Assembly (NCBI GenBank): GCA_001051155.2
Contig: JYIP02000002.1
Span: 3,417,583 to 3,481,582 of the forward strand
DNA length: 64,000 bases
Direction of reading: 5' to 3'
DNA from: Chrysoporthe austroafricana
Lineage: Eukaryota > Ascomycota > Sordariomycetes > Diaporthales > Cryphonectriaceae
Shown: positions 10,822 to 19,730 of the stretch, piece after piece
How positions within the stretch are numbered: position 1 is the first letter of the stretch
Layout of the letters: each line of letters begins with the position of its first letter
Notes under the pieces: generated by a model
What the model was told of the DNA's origin: nothing
Seen by the model: the letters and a program-made list of their open reading frames with translations, nothing else
Databases searched by the model: none
Made by a program: the position numbers and the translations under genes

Positions 10822-11895
10822 ATGGCATTCTTGGAGATCCGTACATACAACCCCTCTTCGAAAAAGTTCGAAACTCATCTTATCGACGAAAGCATTGTCG
10901 ATAATAGTGAGCATTCATCTTCAGATCGGGCCGCCCAAGACTCGGGCCATCATCTCCCGCCTGATTTTTCGGAAAACGATATCACATCTACCGGCAGTGC
11001 TAGCCAGGCTCAACGAGCTCGCGACGCGGCTTCAGGTCCAGCTCTAGCTATCGCCCCGTCCTTGGCTAAGGCCGAGCACCTTGCGCCTTTCGAGACGCTA
11101 GCAAGTGTCGATGCCAAAATGCTACCATGCATTGACGATCCGGCTGTTCCCAATTCGCCAAGCACAGTCAGTAGCGATACTGAAATTCTGATATGGAAGG
11201 AGACTCTTATGCCCCCGTTGGGAATACCCGATCATCTTTCGTTTCAACGGCGATCCTGTGAAATTGTTATAACCGGCCTTTCGACCATAACGAGCAGTCC
11301 GATCTCGTCTAACGCTTATCATACCGTTTTGGATCCGCGCCTCGATGGAACTATATCTGGCATTCAATCACCAATAGCCGCTAGCCAGGGCTACCTAAAC
11401 GGATTTCCTGAGTGCTTACTCGGTCCCTCGTCTCGAATGAGCAGTCTGATCTCATCAAAATCCGACGCTAATGATACCGGTTTGGATCCGCGCCTCAGTG
11501 GAACTTTCTCTGAGTCCCAATTACTAGTAGCCGACAGCCAGAACTGCTTATTGCCGTCTGCTGAGCTATCGACCGACCGGGAAATAACGTCTATATATCC
11601 TCCGATTGATATTGGGGTCCCGAATGAGCAAGAGTCGGGCGTCGCCGATAGTAACAATTCCCAAGTACCTCTCGGAGAATGGGAGGCCTTGGAGGTTATT
11701 GGGGAGGAGGTTATCAACGGCAAGACATTCTATATGGTTGCGTGGAAGCCTACGCTGGAGCCCGAGGACAATTTGCAGCATATGAGGGAGCTTGTAGAAG
11801 AATGGAAGCGGTCGCAAGCCAGGCGCAAGAAGGTTCAGCCTGCCATCCAGTCCGCCGGTATACGGAAGAGCAGGCGGTCTCGGAAGCATTTATAG
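10822..11895 (+). CDS. chromodomain-like protein
   Basis: This single-exon gene encodes 357 aa, beginning MAFLEIRTYNPSSKKFET. Near the C-terminus (about residues 285-330) WEALEVIGEEVINGKTFYM, followed by VAWKPTLEPEDNLQHM and ELVEEW, matches the chromodomain outline: a first strand, a Y.V.WK core, then NL and a final helix EL..EW. The usual W-x-P after the core is loosely conserved. Upstream, two imperfect repeats of about 40 residues share (S)LISS, LDPRL.GT and A.SQ motifs, so the middle arose by internal duplication. The end is basic (RKSRRSRKHL). A chromatin reader is a reasonable inference; chromodomains also occur in retrotransposon integrases, but no integrase motif is present here. Confidence 0.65.
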   Translation: MAFLEIRTYNPSSKKFETHLIDESIVDNSEHSSSDRAAQDSGHHLPPDFSENDITSTGSASQAQRARDAASGPALAIAPSLAKAEHLAPFETLASVDAKMLPCIDDPAVPNSPSTVSSDTEILIWKETLMPPLGIPDHLSFQRRSCEIVITGLSTITSSPISSNAYHTVLDPRLDGTISGIQSPIAASQGYLNGFPECLLGPSSRMSSLISSKSDANDTGLDPRLSGTFSESQLLVADSQNCLLPSAELSTDREITSIYPPIDIGVPNEQESGVADSNNSQVPLGEWEALEVIGEEVINGKTFYMVAWKPTLEPEDNLQHMRELVEEWKRSQARRKKVQPAIQSAGIRKSRRSRKHL

Positions 11896-12164
11896 ATAGG
11901 GTGTCTGTCTAGCAAGTAGGGCTCTTTTCTAAAGAGGTATATCCTAATAGTTATTGAATATGTTATTTGATTTAAGCTGGTTTACTTGCTTAAGCTATTG
12001 CTTTCCCTTTTATATAAAATGCACCGGGAGCAAAAGAAGTAACGAAGCGCGAAAGTTGTCAGTCCAGACTCCTGGCAGCTGCTAGCCTTTGCTATATGCC
12101 TGCCAGGAGTTCCATTACAATTGATATTATAAGTAATGATAATATTCAGATTGAAAAAGACTAG

Positions 12165-13228
12165 TTATATAGGATATGCCGTATTATTACTTTTTGTAAT
12201 CCCCAATAGATGCACGATATGCTTTGTCAATCTAGCTTTTAGCGCTTTCGATTCGTCCCCACTAGTTACGACGCAATCCGGTGGTAGCACGACTGCAGAT
12301 TCCAAGTCAACTGCTACTATATTCTGATCGGTCCGGAGGAAGTTATATAGCGCAGGCTCGCGGCACGTAACGCGGTATTTCAGCAGCTGGTCGTACAGAT
12401 CTTGAACCTCATCTTGCAATGCCGGATGGACAAGGAAGTTGGTAGAGCCTCCTGCTTTTGCCGGATTCAATAGGTCCTCGAGTGGCAATTCCTCAAGTAG
12501 CCTGCCATTAACAACTTCGAAGACAAGCACCGGGATACCGTCCCAAGTAGCCTTGCCGAAGCAGCGGGGGACGTAGTAGCCTTGGACCGGCCTCAGTCGC
12601 TCAAATATTCGCAATTCATGGTCAAGCCTATCACATCCATTTTCTGCGTCCCACCTTTTGATAATTATGGAAGTTGATAGCAGCCACTCAGCAAACATCC
12701 GCTCAAGCGGCCAACGGACGCGATCTGGCAGCCAGGATAGGATTCGGGCTAGGATGGGCGTGACCGCGCAGTTAGGGACCTCAAGCTGGAAGATAGATCG
12801 ATTCAGATAAGTTCTCTTGCGCTCTGCTCTTGCTGAGAACGTACGGCGGCCCAACTGCATCTACTAAATATTAGTCAAATTGTACGGCTCCGGAATTTGA
12901 ATTCTGGGGTTACTGACCGTGATAGTCGTATTGGACTCCATATACTCAGTGGACTCGGTAGGCTCGGAAATAGAAAGGTGGTTAAAACTGGGTACGGACT
13001 GATCTCTAATATGAGTTTGCTGGGTGTTATGTGATGCCACCTGCGGCTGCCAACTCCTTTGCACATTGTTCTCATTTGCGAGGGTTTCCGTAAGCGCACT
13101 GTCTGCATTCCTGATTAGCCTTGCAGTCTGACTGGATCAAGATTAACTTACATAATTTCTTGATAGGAAGTTTTTGTGAAGATAAGTGAGAAAGTGGTAC
13201 GGGACTGCGCGGAAGGGGAATGCCACAT
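12165..13228 (-). CDS. degenerate protein-kinase-like protein
   Basis: The model has three exons: 13228-13152, 13110-12918 and 12860-12165. Introns are 41 bp (donor GTAAGT) and 57 bp (GTCAGT, acceptor TAGTAG), and all phases agree, giving 321 aa from MWHSPSAQSRTT. Exon 3 has the layout of a small kinase-like fold: IIIKRW with a lysine, an acidic helix HELRIFERL, a hinge-like VLVFEVVNG, then REPALYNFL where HxDxxxxN would lie, and VAVDLESA in place of DFG. The catalytic aspartate is missing from the first motif although the asparagine remains, so a pseudokinase or a divergent APH-like protein is likely. Exon 1 and 2 boundaries are less certain because other frames are open there. Confidence 0.55.
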
Positions 13229-13391
13229 CTAGACTGAACATATCCGATCTGAGGTTGTGAATGCTGTCCTGTTCCTAAGCCGTCCATATTGAATTGGAAT
13301 ACTGCACAAACATAACAAAAGTACCATTATTCAAAAGAACTTCTATTTATCTTTAGTATTAATAACTAATCGCGACTTTAATAATCACTAT

Positions 13392-13873
13392 TTAAAGTCA
13401 AGCGCTGCTTAAAGTCAGGCATTCCTTAAAGTCAGGCATTACTTAAAGTCAAGCGCTGCTTAAAGTCAGGCATTCCTTAAAGTCAGGCATTCCTTAAAGT
13501 CAGGCATTGCTTAAAGTCAAGCGCTGCTTAAAGTCAGGCATTCCTTAAAGTCAGGCATTGCTTAAAGTCAAGCGTTAAAGTCAAGCATTGCTTAAAGTCA
13601 GGCATTCCTTAAAGTCAAGCATTCCTTAAAGTCAGGCATTCCTTAAAGTCAGGCATTGCTTAAAATCAAGCATTGCTTAAAGTCAGGCATTGCTTAAAGT
13701 CAGGCATTGCTTAAAGTCAAGCATTGCTTAAAGTCAGGCATTCCTTAAAGTCAAGCGCTGCTTAAAGTCAGGCATTCCTTAAAGTCAAGCGCTGCTTAAA
13801 GTCAGGCATTCCTTAAAGTCAGGCGCTGCTTAAAGTCAGGCGCTGCTTAAAGTCAGGCGCTGCTTAAAGTCAC
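13392..13873. repeat. 17-bp minisatellite, about 28 units
   Basis: The head-to-tail unit reads CTTAAAGTCAGGCATTC with variants (AAGCGCTG, GGCATTG). It fills the space between the kinase-like gene (minus) and the small gene at 14100 (plus), which are divergent. The same unit occurs in inverted orientation at 23530-23880. Confidence 0.95.
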
Positions 13874-14099
13874 ACACTACTTTGAGTGGGGAAATGGGAG
13901 AAGGATCGTAATAAGAGAGGTTTGAAGAAATGGGCATTAACTTGCATACCAAATATGCAAAGCGCTAATAAATTCTAATATTGAAATATTGCTTGAATTA
14001 AAACCCCTCATTCATACGCCAAAGACGACCTGCAACCTTCTTTCATACCCAAATGCTCACTTCACCTAACATACCTACATCACCAACTGCAGTTAGAAT

Positions 14100-14412
14100 A
14101 TGGTATGTATATCCTTTTCAGGCTTTAACTGGATCTAATTTCTTGTAGTCTGACTCTCTGACTATTGAACGCCTTGAGAAAGAGCTCAAGATCGGCATTC
14201 CCGGAATCAAACTCGGGGGTACATGGATTGTTGGGCAAGGACAAAAGCTATACTGGAAGTCATGTTATATATGGGTCTACGCATCAAGCAACACATTGAT
14301 CCCTTTCCACAAGTATGATATTTGCGACGGACAGGCAACAGTGCCTGCAGGTCTTGAAGTGTATGTTGGCGGTCCTGGCATCTGCAAGGTAGAGAAGGTG
14401 GCTGGAACTTGA
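14100..14412 (+). CDS. 88-aa spliced small protein
   Basis: The start codon at 14100 is followed at once by an intron (14103-14148: donor GTATGT, branch-like ATCTAATTT, acceptor CTTGTAG). Exon 2 (14149-14412) then encodes SDSLTIERLEKELKIGIPGI onward to TGA, 88 aa in all. The sequence is beta-rich with GGTWIVGQGQKLYW and two later glycine turns; I cannot assign a family. There is no signal peptide. It sits about 230 bp downstream of a 17-bp array. The start and donor share 13 bases with the putative small gene at 2990. Confidence 0.5.
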
Positions 14413-14544
14413 ATGAGTCAATTTGAAATGAGGGGGTCTCTAAACCTTGCCTACCCCACACAGTGCATTCTTAATGAGCACGTGAAGGAATAACCCGATA
14501 AAGCCGTTATATTTCCGCATCCCCTCGGTCTTTCGGAAAGTTCC

Positions 14545-14658
14545 CTCTTAGCTCTTAAAGTCTCTCTTACCTCTTAGAGCCTCTTCCAGCTCTTAAAGTC
14601 ATTCTTACATCCTAAAGTCATTCTCATATCTTAAAGTCACTCAAGCCCCCCCCCCCCC
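14545..14658. repeat. decayed TTAAAGTC repeat and poly-C tract
   Basis: Degenerate copies of CTCTTAAAGTC(A/T)CTCTTAC occur from about 14545 to 14642, resembling the core of the 17-bp arrays. They are followed by 13 consecutive C residues at 14646-14658, seven bases before the next start codon. Confidence 0.7.
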
Positions 14659-14664
14659 AAAAAT

Positions 14665-16227
14665 ATGGCGCTCTCTGTAGAGAAAGTTGCTGAAATTATG
14701 TACGACCAAGTTATAAATACGGTACGGGTTCGCTTACGGCCTACACGTTCATTAATTGGAGAGTTATTCTTCGAAGTGAGCGTCTCGGCATGGTTTGCTT
14801 TCGCCCTGACTGAATGTCGAGCTACAAACAAAAACCACCGCCAGGATCAGCGGAATGCCGAGCAAGCATTGCATACGATCCAAAAGTGGAACCGCGAAAC
14901 CCAGATTGATACGGCTCGTAAGCTTCTGGCATTATTTTCGCAAGACGAACTCAGAACGGTAAATTGTCTAGCTCGAAAGCATAGGAAAAGAAGTATGTAA
15001 TCCACGCTATTTGAGGTCCGGAAGAGGCACTTATACGATGAAGCAGTTATTGGCAATGCAGCTGCAAAAGAGCATGCCAATATAGTAGAGAATATCGATA
15101 TGCAGGACGAAGTCGGCCGGAGCGAGGCTGGCCGGGCCGAGGCCGGTAACAATGCCAACAAGGGCGATAAGGTCAACAACATCGAAGACATTACCTATAC
15201 GAATATACTGGACGATGCCAACGTGGTAAACGATGCCAACGTGGTAAACGATGCCAACGTGGTAAACGATGCCAACGTGGTAAACGATGCCAACGTGGTA
15301 AACGATGCCAACGTGGTAAACGATGCCAACATGGTAAACGACGCCAACATGGTAAACGACGCCAACATGGTAAACGACGCCAACATGGTAGACAACGCCA
15401 ACATACTGGTTCCCGCCCACATACCGGACCTCGACATATTCTCCAACCATATGCTGTATTTCGCCGACAAGTCGTATAATACGGATAGCAATACAGTATA
15501 CGATTCCAACGTGAAGCAGGCGACCGTTCTTGGTACAATCTTGCCTCAGCAGGGTAATGAGCCTTCTTCATATTCCGATCCAGCTCCCTCACTCTTCGAG
15601 TATAACAACAGGGTAAAGGCGAGAGCTTTCTATGCCCGACCCGGCATCGATTCTAATCTAGCGCAAAGGAGGCTAGAAGCTTTCAACGCCGAATATACAA
15701 CGTTGGCACAAGATAACATAGGCTGGACGTATATGGGTGTGGAGCATAATAAATTGGAACATGCTGCAAAGTATCTTGCGAAAGTTGCTGAGATACATAG
15801 CAGCCAAGGTCTGACAGTAGCTCAGATACAACTGGCGCCGCCAGCCGGTCTCGGCGAAAATTCCTCTCTGAAGGTTATTCTTGCGAATAAATACGTCAAT
15901 GAGATAGCCCAGAAACTCTACAAACTTGATATCCGCGATAACAGTACGAGCCGATATCTTCATCACATGAATACGGATATCAAGTTAGGGGCAGACTTGG
16001 TATTGTGTGGTGGTGACATTCGGGAACTGGAAGTTCTATTAGGTCGTCAATTTCATGGAGCGTTTGTCGTTTCGATGCTAACAGATAATTCTGGGGATCA
16101 TTCTGGGTATTTCAAGATGACTATTCCCTGTAATACGGCAGAACGGGCTACTCTTGAAGCGACACAAGCACTCAAGGCATGTTCTCAGTTTATAGAGGAC
16201 TTGTTCTATAAGAAAGAAAAAGTCTAG
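14665..16227 (+). CDS. uncharacterised protein, VSAW family, copy 2, with hexapeptide repeat
   Basis: One frame runs from the ATG at 14665 to 16227 with a single TAA at 14998. That TAA falls inside a likely 54-bp intron (14993-15046, donor GTATGT, acceptor AAGCAG), whose removal keeps the frame. The product is then about 502 aa. The N-terminal VSAWFAFALTE block and the C-terminal pattern (IAQKL, SRY, LVLCGG, LLGRQFHGA) match the protein at 1559-2605. Between them, residues from about 163 consist of some eleven copies of NDANVV/NDANMV encoded by an 18-bp tandem repeat. The function is unknown. If the intron is not used, the gene is split by a nonsense codon. Confidence 0.6.
15208..15399 (+). 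repeat. 18-bp in-frame coding repeat
   Basis: Ten to eleven copies of AACGATGCCAACGTGGTA lie within the gene at 14665-16227. The first group encodes NDANVV and the last group NDANMV, so the array has expanded in at least two phases. Confidence 0.95.
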
Positions 16228-16318
16228 GTATCTCTTACTTTCGAAGAATTCTATCTCTATCTAGTTGCCCCTAATCAGTTTCGGCTTAGCGAAAGAGAAC
16301 TTCAGGCGTTACTGTAAG

Positions 16319-16417
16319 ATGTTATGAACGCTGCAGCAATCCTAAGATACACTGTAGAGTCAAAGGGTTTATGCTAACAAGAGCGGTGCCAAGTATAAGC
16401 CTTGAATACGGAAACAC
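16319..16417 (+). repeat. LTR fragment ending at a single N
   Basis: About 98 bp is identical to the copy at 16524-16620. It begins TGTTATGAACGCTGCAG and ends GGAAACAC immediately before an undetermined base at 16418, beyond which the sequence is unrelated. The N may mark an assembly join. Confidence 0.8.
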
Positions 16418-16634
16418 NTATAGAAATGACTGATTTGCTGCTAGCATATAGTACAAACCTGGACATTTATGCCCTCGATAATATGGGTACCGACTAGGCG
16501 TCGATAGATAGTATAGATCTTATGTTATGAACGCTGCAGCAATCCTAAGATACACTGTAGAGTCAAAGGGTTTATGCTAACAAGAGCGGTGCCAAGTATA
16601 AGCCTTGAATACGGAAACACACTGAGTTCACAGC

Positions 16635-17891
16635 TTATGAACCCGTTGCATTCTGTGTTGAGTCACACAAAGGCATAAGTTCCGAATATGAACCGTGGCG
16701 AGAACAATCGTATTTGGGAAACTGAGATGTCACATAGAATCCTAACGACGTGCGTTCATAACATTTTGACGACTGTCCCCTAGGTTTGCGTGGGAACCAT
16801 CCTGAACCTTCCTTCCCCGAGAGGTGTAGTACGCAATGATCTTTGTAGCAAGCCGTCCAGTGGAGGCTGCCGTGATCAGAGTCCGCTGCTTGCTCCGGTA
16901 GGACGTTTTTGTTCAGTTGATTGGGTTCCTGTCGCTGAGCGACATTGATTTGCCTTTCAGGAACTGGCTTCCATTCCCGCTTCCTTGGCTGCCTGCATTC
17001 GCGCGCAATGTGGCCTTGTTTGCCGCAATTGTAGCAGGTGATTTTGCCCTTCTGGCCCCTGACCAGGGTATCGAGTTCCATGGGTCCTGCGTGGGTGCTG
17101 CCGCTTTGTACAGTACTCGTATATCGTTGGTTGTCGCTTCGACGATTCTGGTGCTTATATTTTCGTCCACTGTTGGCAGCATGTCGTGGTGCCCATAGTT
17201 GGCTTCCTCCTTTGTGATATTTTTCGTGAGATCTTTCGAAGAGTCTGTTATCGATGCGCACAGCCATTGCTGCGAATTCCGAGAAATCATCAGGCCTGTC
17301 GACCTTGGAAAGTTCGTCCTTCACTCCTTCCTTCAATCCCTGATAGAACTGAGACATCATAGGTTCGTTATCCCAGTTCAGGCGTGTGCAAATCTGCCTG
17401 AACTTGGCGAGGTACTCTGAAGCTGACCGTGTCTGGCATAGGCTGATCAGTTGTTGTTCCGCCGTTCGCTTCTCATCCGGGTCGCCGAAAGCTTCCTTAA
17501 TGGCTTTTTCAAAGCCAGCGAAGGAGTCGAGAATCCTTTTGGTTTCGGCCTCACGGTTGTCGAGGTGTCTCTGGTTGTTGAGGTGGTCGCGGAGCGCTGG
17601 TTCGTACCAGGCCAAAGCATCGCCTTCCAAGCGAGTGCCTGCAAGAACAACCTTGCTTTCCTCAGTAAGGAACTGGGTGTGGTTGTGCATGAAGTAGGCC
17701 TTGCACTGAGTGATGAAGGACTGAAGCGTCCCCTTGTCTCCCTTGTAAGGGGTAGGCTTGTCCATTTTGTAGGCCTTAGTGCTGGCCATGGCTTCCAGGG
17801 TCTTGATGCGTTCCTGGAGAGCTTCAACAATCTCCATGGGTTTGGGGGCATCGTTGCCGCTGGTTGAAGGAGTGGGCGTTTGAGGAGCCAT
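16635..17891 (-). CDS. Ty3/gypsy-type gag protein
   Basis: This 418-aa frame starts MAPQTPTPSTSGND. An N-terminal coiled segment (ALQERIKTLEAM) precedes the capsid-like retrotransposon gag domain (YKGDKGTLQSFITQC, WYEPALRDHL, FGDPDEKRTAEQQL, YLAKFRQICTRLNW). A CCHC zinc knuckle, CYNCGKQGHIAREC, follows. The last part (HWTACYKDHC, HLSGKEGSGWFP) is typical of the gag-pol junction region in fungal Ty3/gypsy elements. The stop codon lies inside LTR sequence, so the ORF is truncated by the junction. The frame is intact and could still be translated, but without pol the element cannot transpose by itself. Confidence 0.85.
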   Translation of the reverse strand: MAPQTPTPSTSGNDAPKPMEIVEALQERIKTLEAMASTKAYKMDKPTPYKGDKGTLQSFITQCKAYFMHNHTQFLTEESKVVLAGTRLEGDALAWYEPALRDHLNNQRHLDNREAETKRILDSFAGFEKAIKEAFGDPDEKRTAEQQLISLCQTRSASEYLAKFRQICTRLNWDNEPMMSQFYQGLKEGVKDELSKVDRPDDFSEFAAMAVRIDNRLFERSHEKYHKGGSQLWAPRHAANSGRKYKHQNRRSDNQRYTSTVQSGSTHAGPMELDTLVRGQKGKITCYNCGKQGHIARECRQPRKREWKPVPERQINVAQRQEPNQLNKNVLPEQAADSDHGSLHWTACYKDHCVLHLSGKEGSGWFPRKPRGQSSKCYERTSLGFYVTSQFPKYDCSRHGSYSELMPLCDSTQNATGS

Positions 17892-17987
17892 CGTGTTTCC
17901 GGTATTGCTCAAAGGGTATATACTGAACCGTTCTTGAACAAGAGTCGTCAAACTAAGTATCATCTCAACCATAGGTGATAGCCTCAC

Positions 17988-18113
17988 AGCTTATGAACCC
18001 GTTGCATTTGTGAACTCAGTGTGTTTCCGTATTCAAGGCTTATACTTGGCACCGCTCTTGTTAGCATAAACCCTTTGACTCTACAGTGTATCTTAGGATT
18101 GCTGCAGCTATAC
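17988..18113 (-). repeat. LTR of the gag element
   Basis: Reverse-complement copy of the LTR at 16319 and 16524. It lacks the first bases (the TGTTATGAACG end) at 18113, where unrelated sequence begins. It ends in GGGTTCATAAGC on the gag side. Confidence 0.75.
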
Positions 18114-18301
18114 TTTGCCGGAACGCAAGCTGTATTGCAAGTCTTCCCAATTCCATCTTTATTAATATATTGGTACGCCTTTATATTTATAGATAGCGAC
18201 CTAAGATGCAATGCTTTTCCAATTCTCAGAACCAGTTTCTCCATTCCCAGACTCCCGAACGCCCAAACCTGGAATCGCGTTGCGACAATGTGCCAAGTTA
18301 G

Positions 18302-19018
18302 TCACCTTGCTCGCCGCCTTGGGGTCCTCGACTTTTCCCCTATCGACCTTGATCGTGTGATTGGTGGCAATAGACTATTGCTAGCAGCACGCTGAGCTTT
18401 CTGTTGAAGCCTTTTACTGCGCCTCGGACCGTCCTTGATATTCTTATATTTCTGAACCCGATTGCCAGACTTCCGCGTTACCGGCATCCGTTCTTGGGTC
18501 GGTACGGTCGGCGTGGGAGTTTTCGAAGATATGTGTGATATGTTCGAGACAATATCGTCGATCTGGGATACGTTGGGTCTGGGGGCGAGGCTCGATCTGT
18601 CTGAAAGTGGGAGAAATTCCGCAAAGAACCGGACGAGAGAATCGAAGGAATTGGAGTTGTAGATATACATAGCATTCGACCAGTGCTCGTTATCTTCGCC
18701 AAGCAAGCGCGGGCGTACTGAGAACTGACGAAATGTATGCAGCCATAGATCGGATAGCTCTTTCTGGCGCGTATCTCGCATCGATTCGAGGAGCTGAAGA
18801 AAATGCTCTCTGTTATGAGCGATAGAGCTTGCATAAGATACATCCTTGGAGAAAGCAGCCGGATCGAGAAGCTGGAAGGTGATGCTGTTATATTGTCGGG
18901 GCAGAGTTGTAAAAATATCCTCAGGAGCCATGTCGAATTTCCAAGCTGGCCAACGGCGATCAGGATAACGGAGAAAGAAATCTGGGGGCGGGGTAGTAAA
19001 AGGATCCGCAATCTCCAT
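18302..19018 (-). CDS. basic-tailed kinase-partner protein (module copy 2)
   Basis: This single-exon gene encodes 238 aa, starting MEIADPFTTPPPDFFLRY. Residues 15-150 match the N-terminal domain of the protein at 6851-8110: YN...F.LLDPAAFSKDV against YN...AIQEPKAFHHDV, HFLQLLESM against EFYALLRER, and FDSLVRFF against FDALARYF. The C-terminus is short and very basic (PRRSKRLQQKAQRA, then SRTPRRRAR), a compact version of copy 1's long tail without the KEAAS repeats. It is divergently transcribed from the kinase at 19731. The LTR element lies about 190 bp downstream of its stop. Function unknown; a nuclear partner of the kinase is inferred. Confidence 0.7.
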   Translation of the reverse strand: MEIADPFTTPPPDFFLRYPDRRWPAWKFDMAPEDIFTTLPRQYNSITFQLLDPAAFSKDVSYASSIAHNREHFLQLLESMRDTRQKELSDLWLHTFRQFSVRPRLLGEDNEHWSNAMYIYNSNSFDSLVRFFAEFLPLSDRSSLAPRPNVSQIDDIVSNISHISSKTPTPTVPTQERMPVTRKSGNRVQKYKNIKDGPRRSKRLQQKAQRAASNSLLPPITRSRSIGEKSRTPRRRAR

Positions 19019-19730
19019 AATGTTGAGTGATACTCAATGAATCAATGAAGAAGTCAAGAGGGAGAAGAGACTGGTAGCGGAGAGGTCAAGTTGAAGCTGG
19101 TTAGTGTAAATGCCGCGGACGTCTTACCCGATCGCCACTTCGGACTTTGAGATACAAGATTAGATAGTACGAATGATACAGTAACTAAAGATATTCATAC
19201 AGAGGGCGCCACGCTACGTAGTCTAGCGGGGTTTCGGAGGAGTCCTTCCGAGCCCCTCTTTACAGCCAATTTCGTCTAGCTTTCTGGGACCGGAAGAATC
19301 CTCAACCAACCAACAACCAATAAAACAAGATATCGCCCAATTATCATTAGTCTCAATACTACCGTTTTAGTACGCTTGTCTCCCGATAGGCCATTGAGAT
19401 ATGAATCCATACAGTGCGTAGTATACAGTAGTGAGCTCCCCTGGACGATAACGCGTAAGCTCATACAGTCCAAATACTACAGTAATGTCGATCTCGGGCA
19501 CATCTGTCTGTCCTTTGACTTTATATAGAGCCCAATATAGTGCGAATACTACAGTACGGACGATGTTTATACGAACCATTCCATACTTCACCGCTTTGTA
19601 TATTTGCTTACCAGCCATTCTTTTGTCGGTATTTGTATCGTAAGCACTTTGATAGAGAAGGCCATTACTGGATAAAACTACTCAATTCCACCCATCCTCC
19701 TATGCATGTATAGTTCGTCACCTCGTGATC
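19019..19730. promoter_or_regulatory. shared divergent intergenic region, module copy 2
   Basis: These 712 bp lie between head-to-head start codons of the partner (minus) and the kinase (plus). Between about 19360 and 19600 an element containing (A/G)TACTACAGTA(G/C) and CTCATACAGT recurs two to three times with divergence. I see no gene in it. By position it should hold both promoters. Confidence 0.5.

Larger units (their letters stand above)
16524..18113 (-). mobile_element. gag-only LTR element with inverted terminal LTRs
   Basis: A minus-strand gag gene is flanked at 17988-18113 by an LTR in its own (minus) orientation and at 16524-16652 by a copy of the same LTR in plus orientation, so the two ends face each other. 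No protease, reverse transcriptase, RNase H or integrase sequence is present: the interior ends just after gag. The left junction contains the reversed LTR tail (CAGCTTATGAACCCGTTGC) directly behind the plus-strand LTR. Deletion plus inversion of a Ty3/gypsy element, or a non-autonomous derivative, would explain it. Confidence 0.65.
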
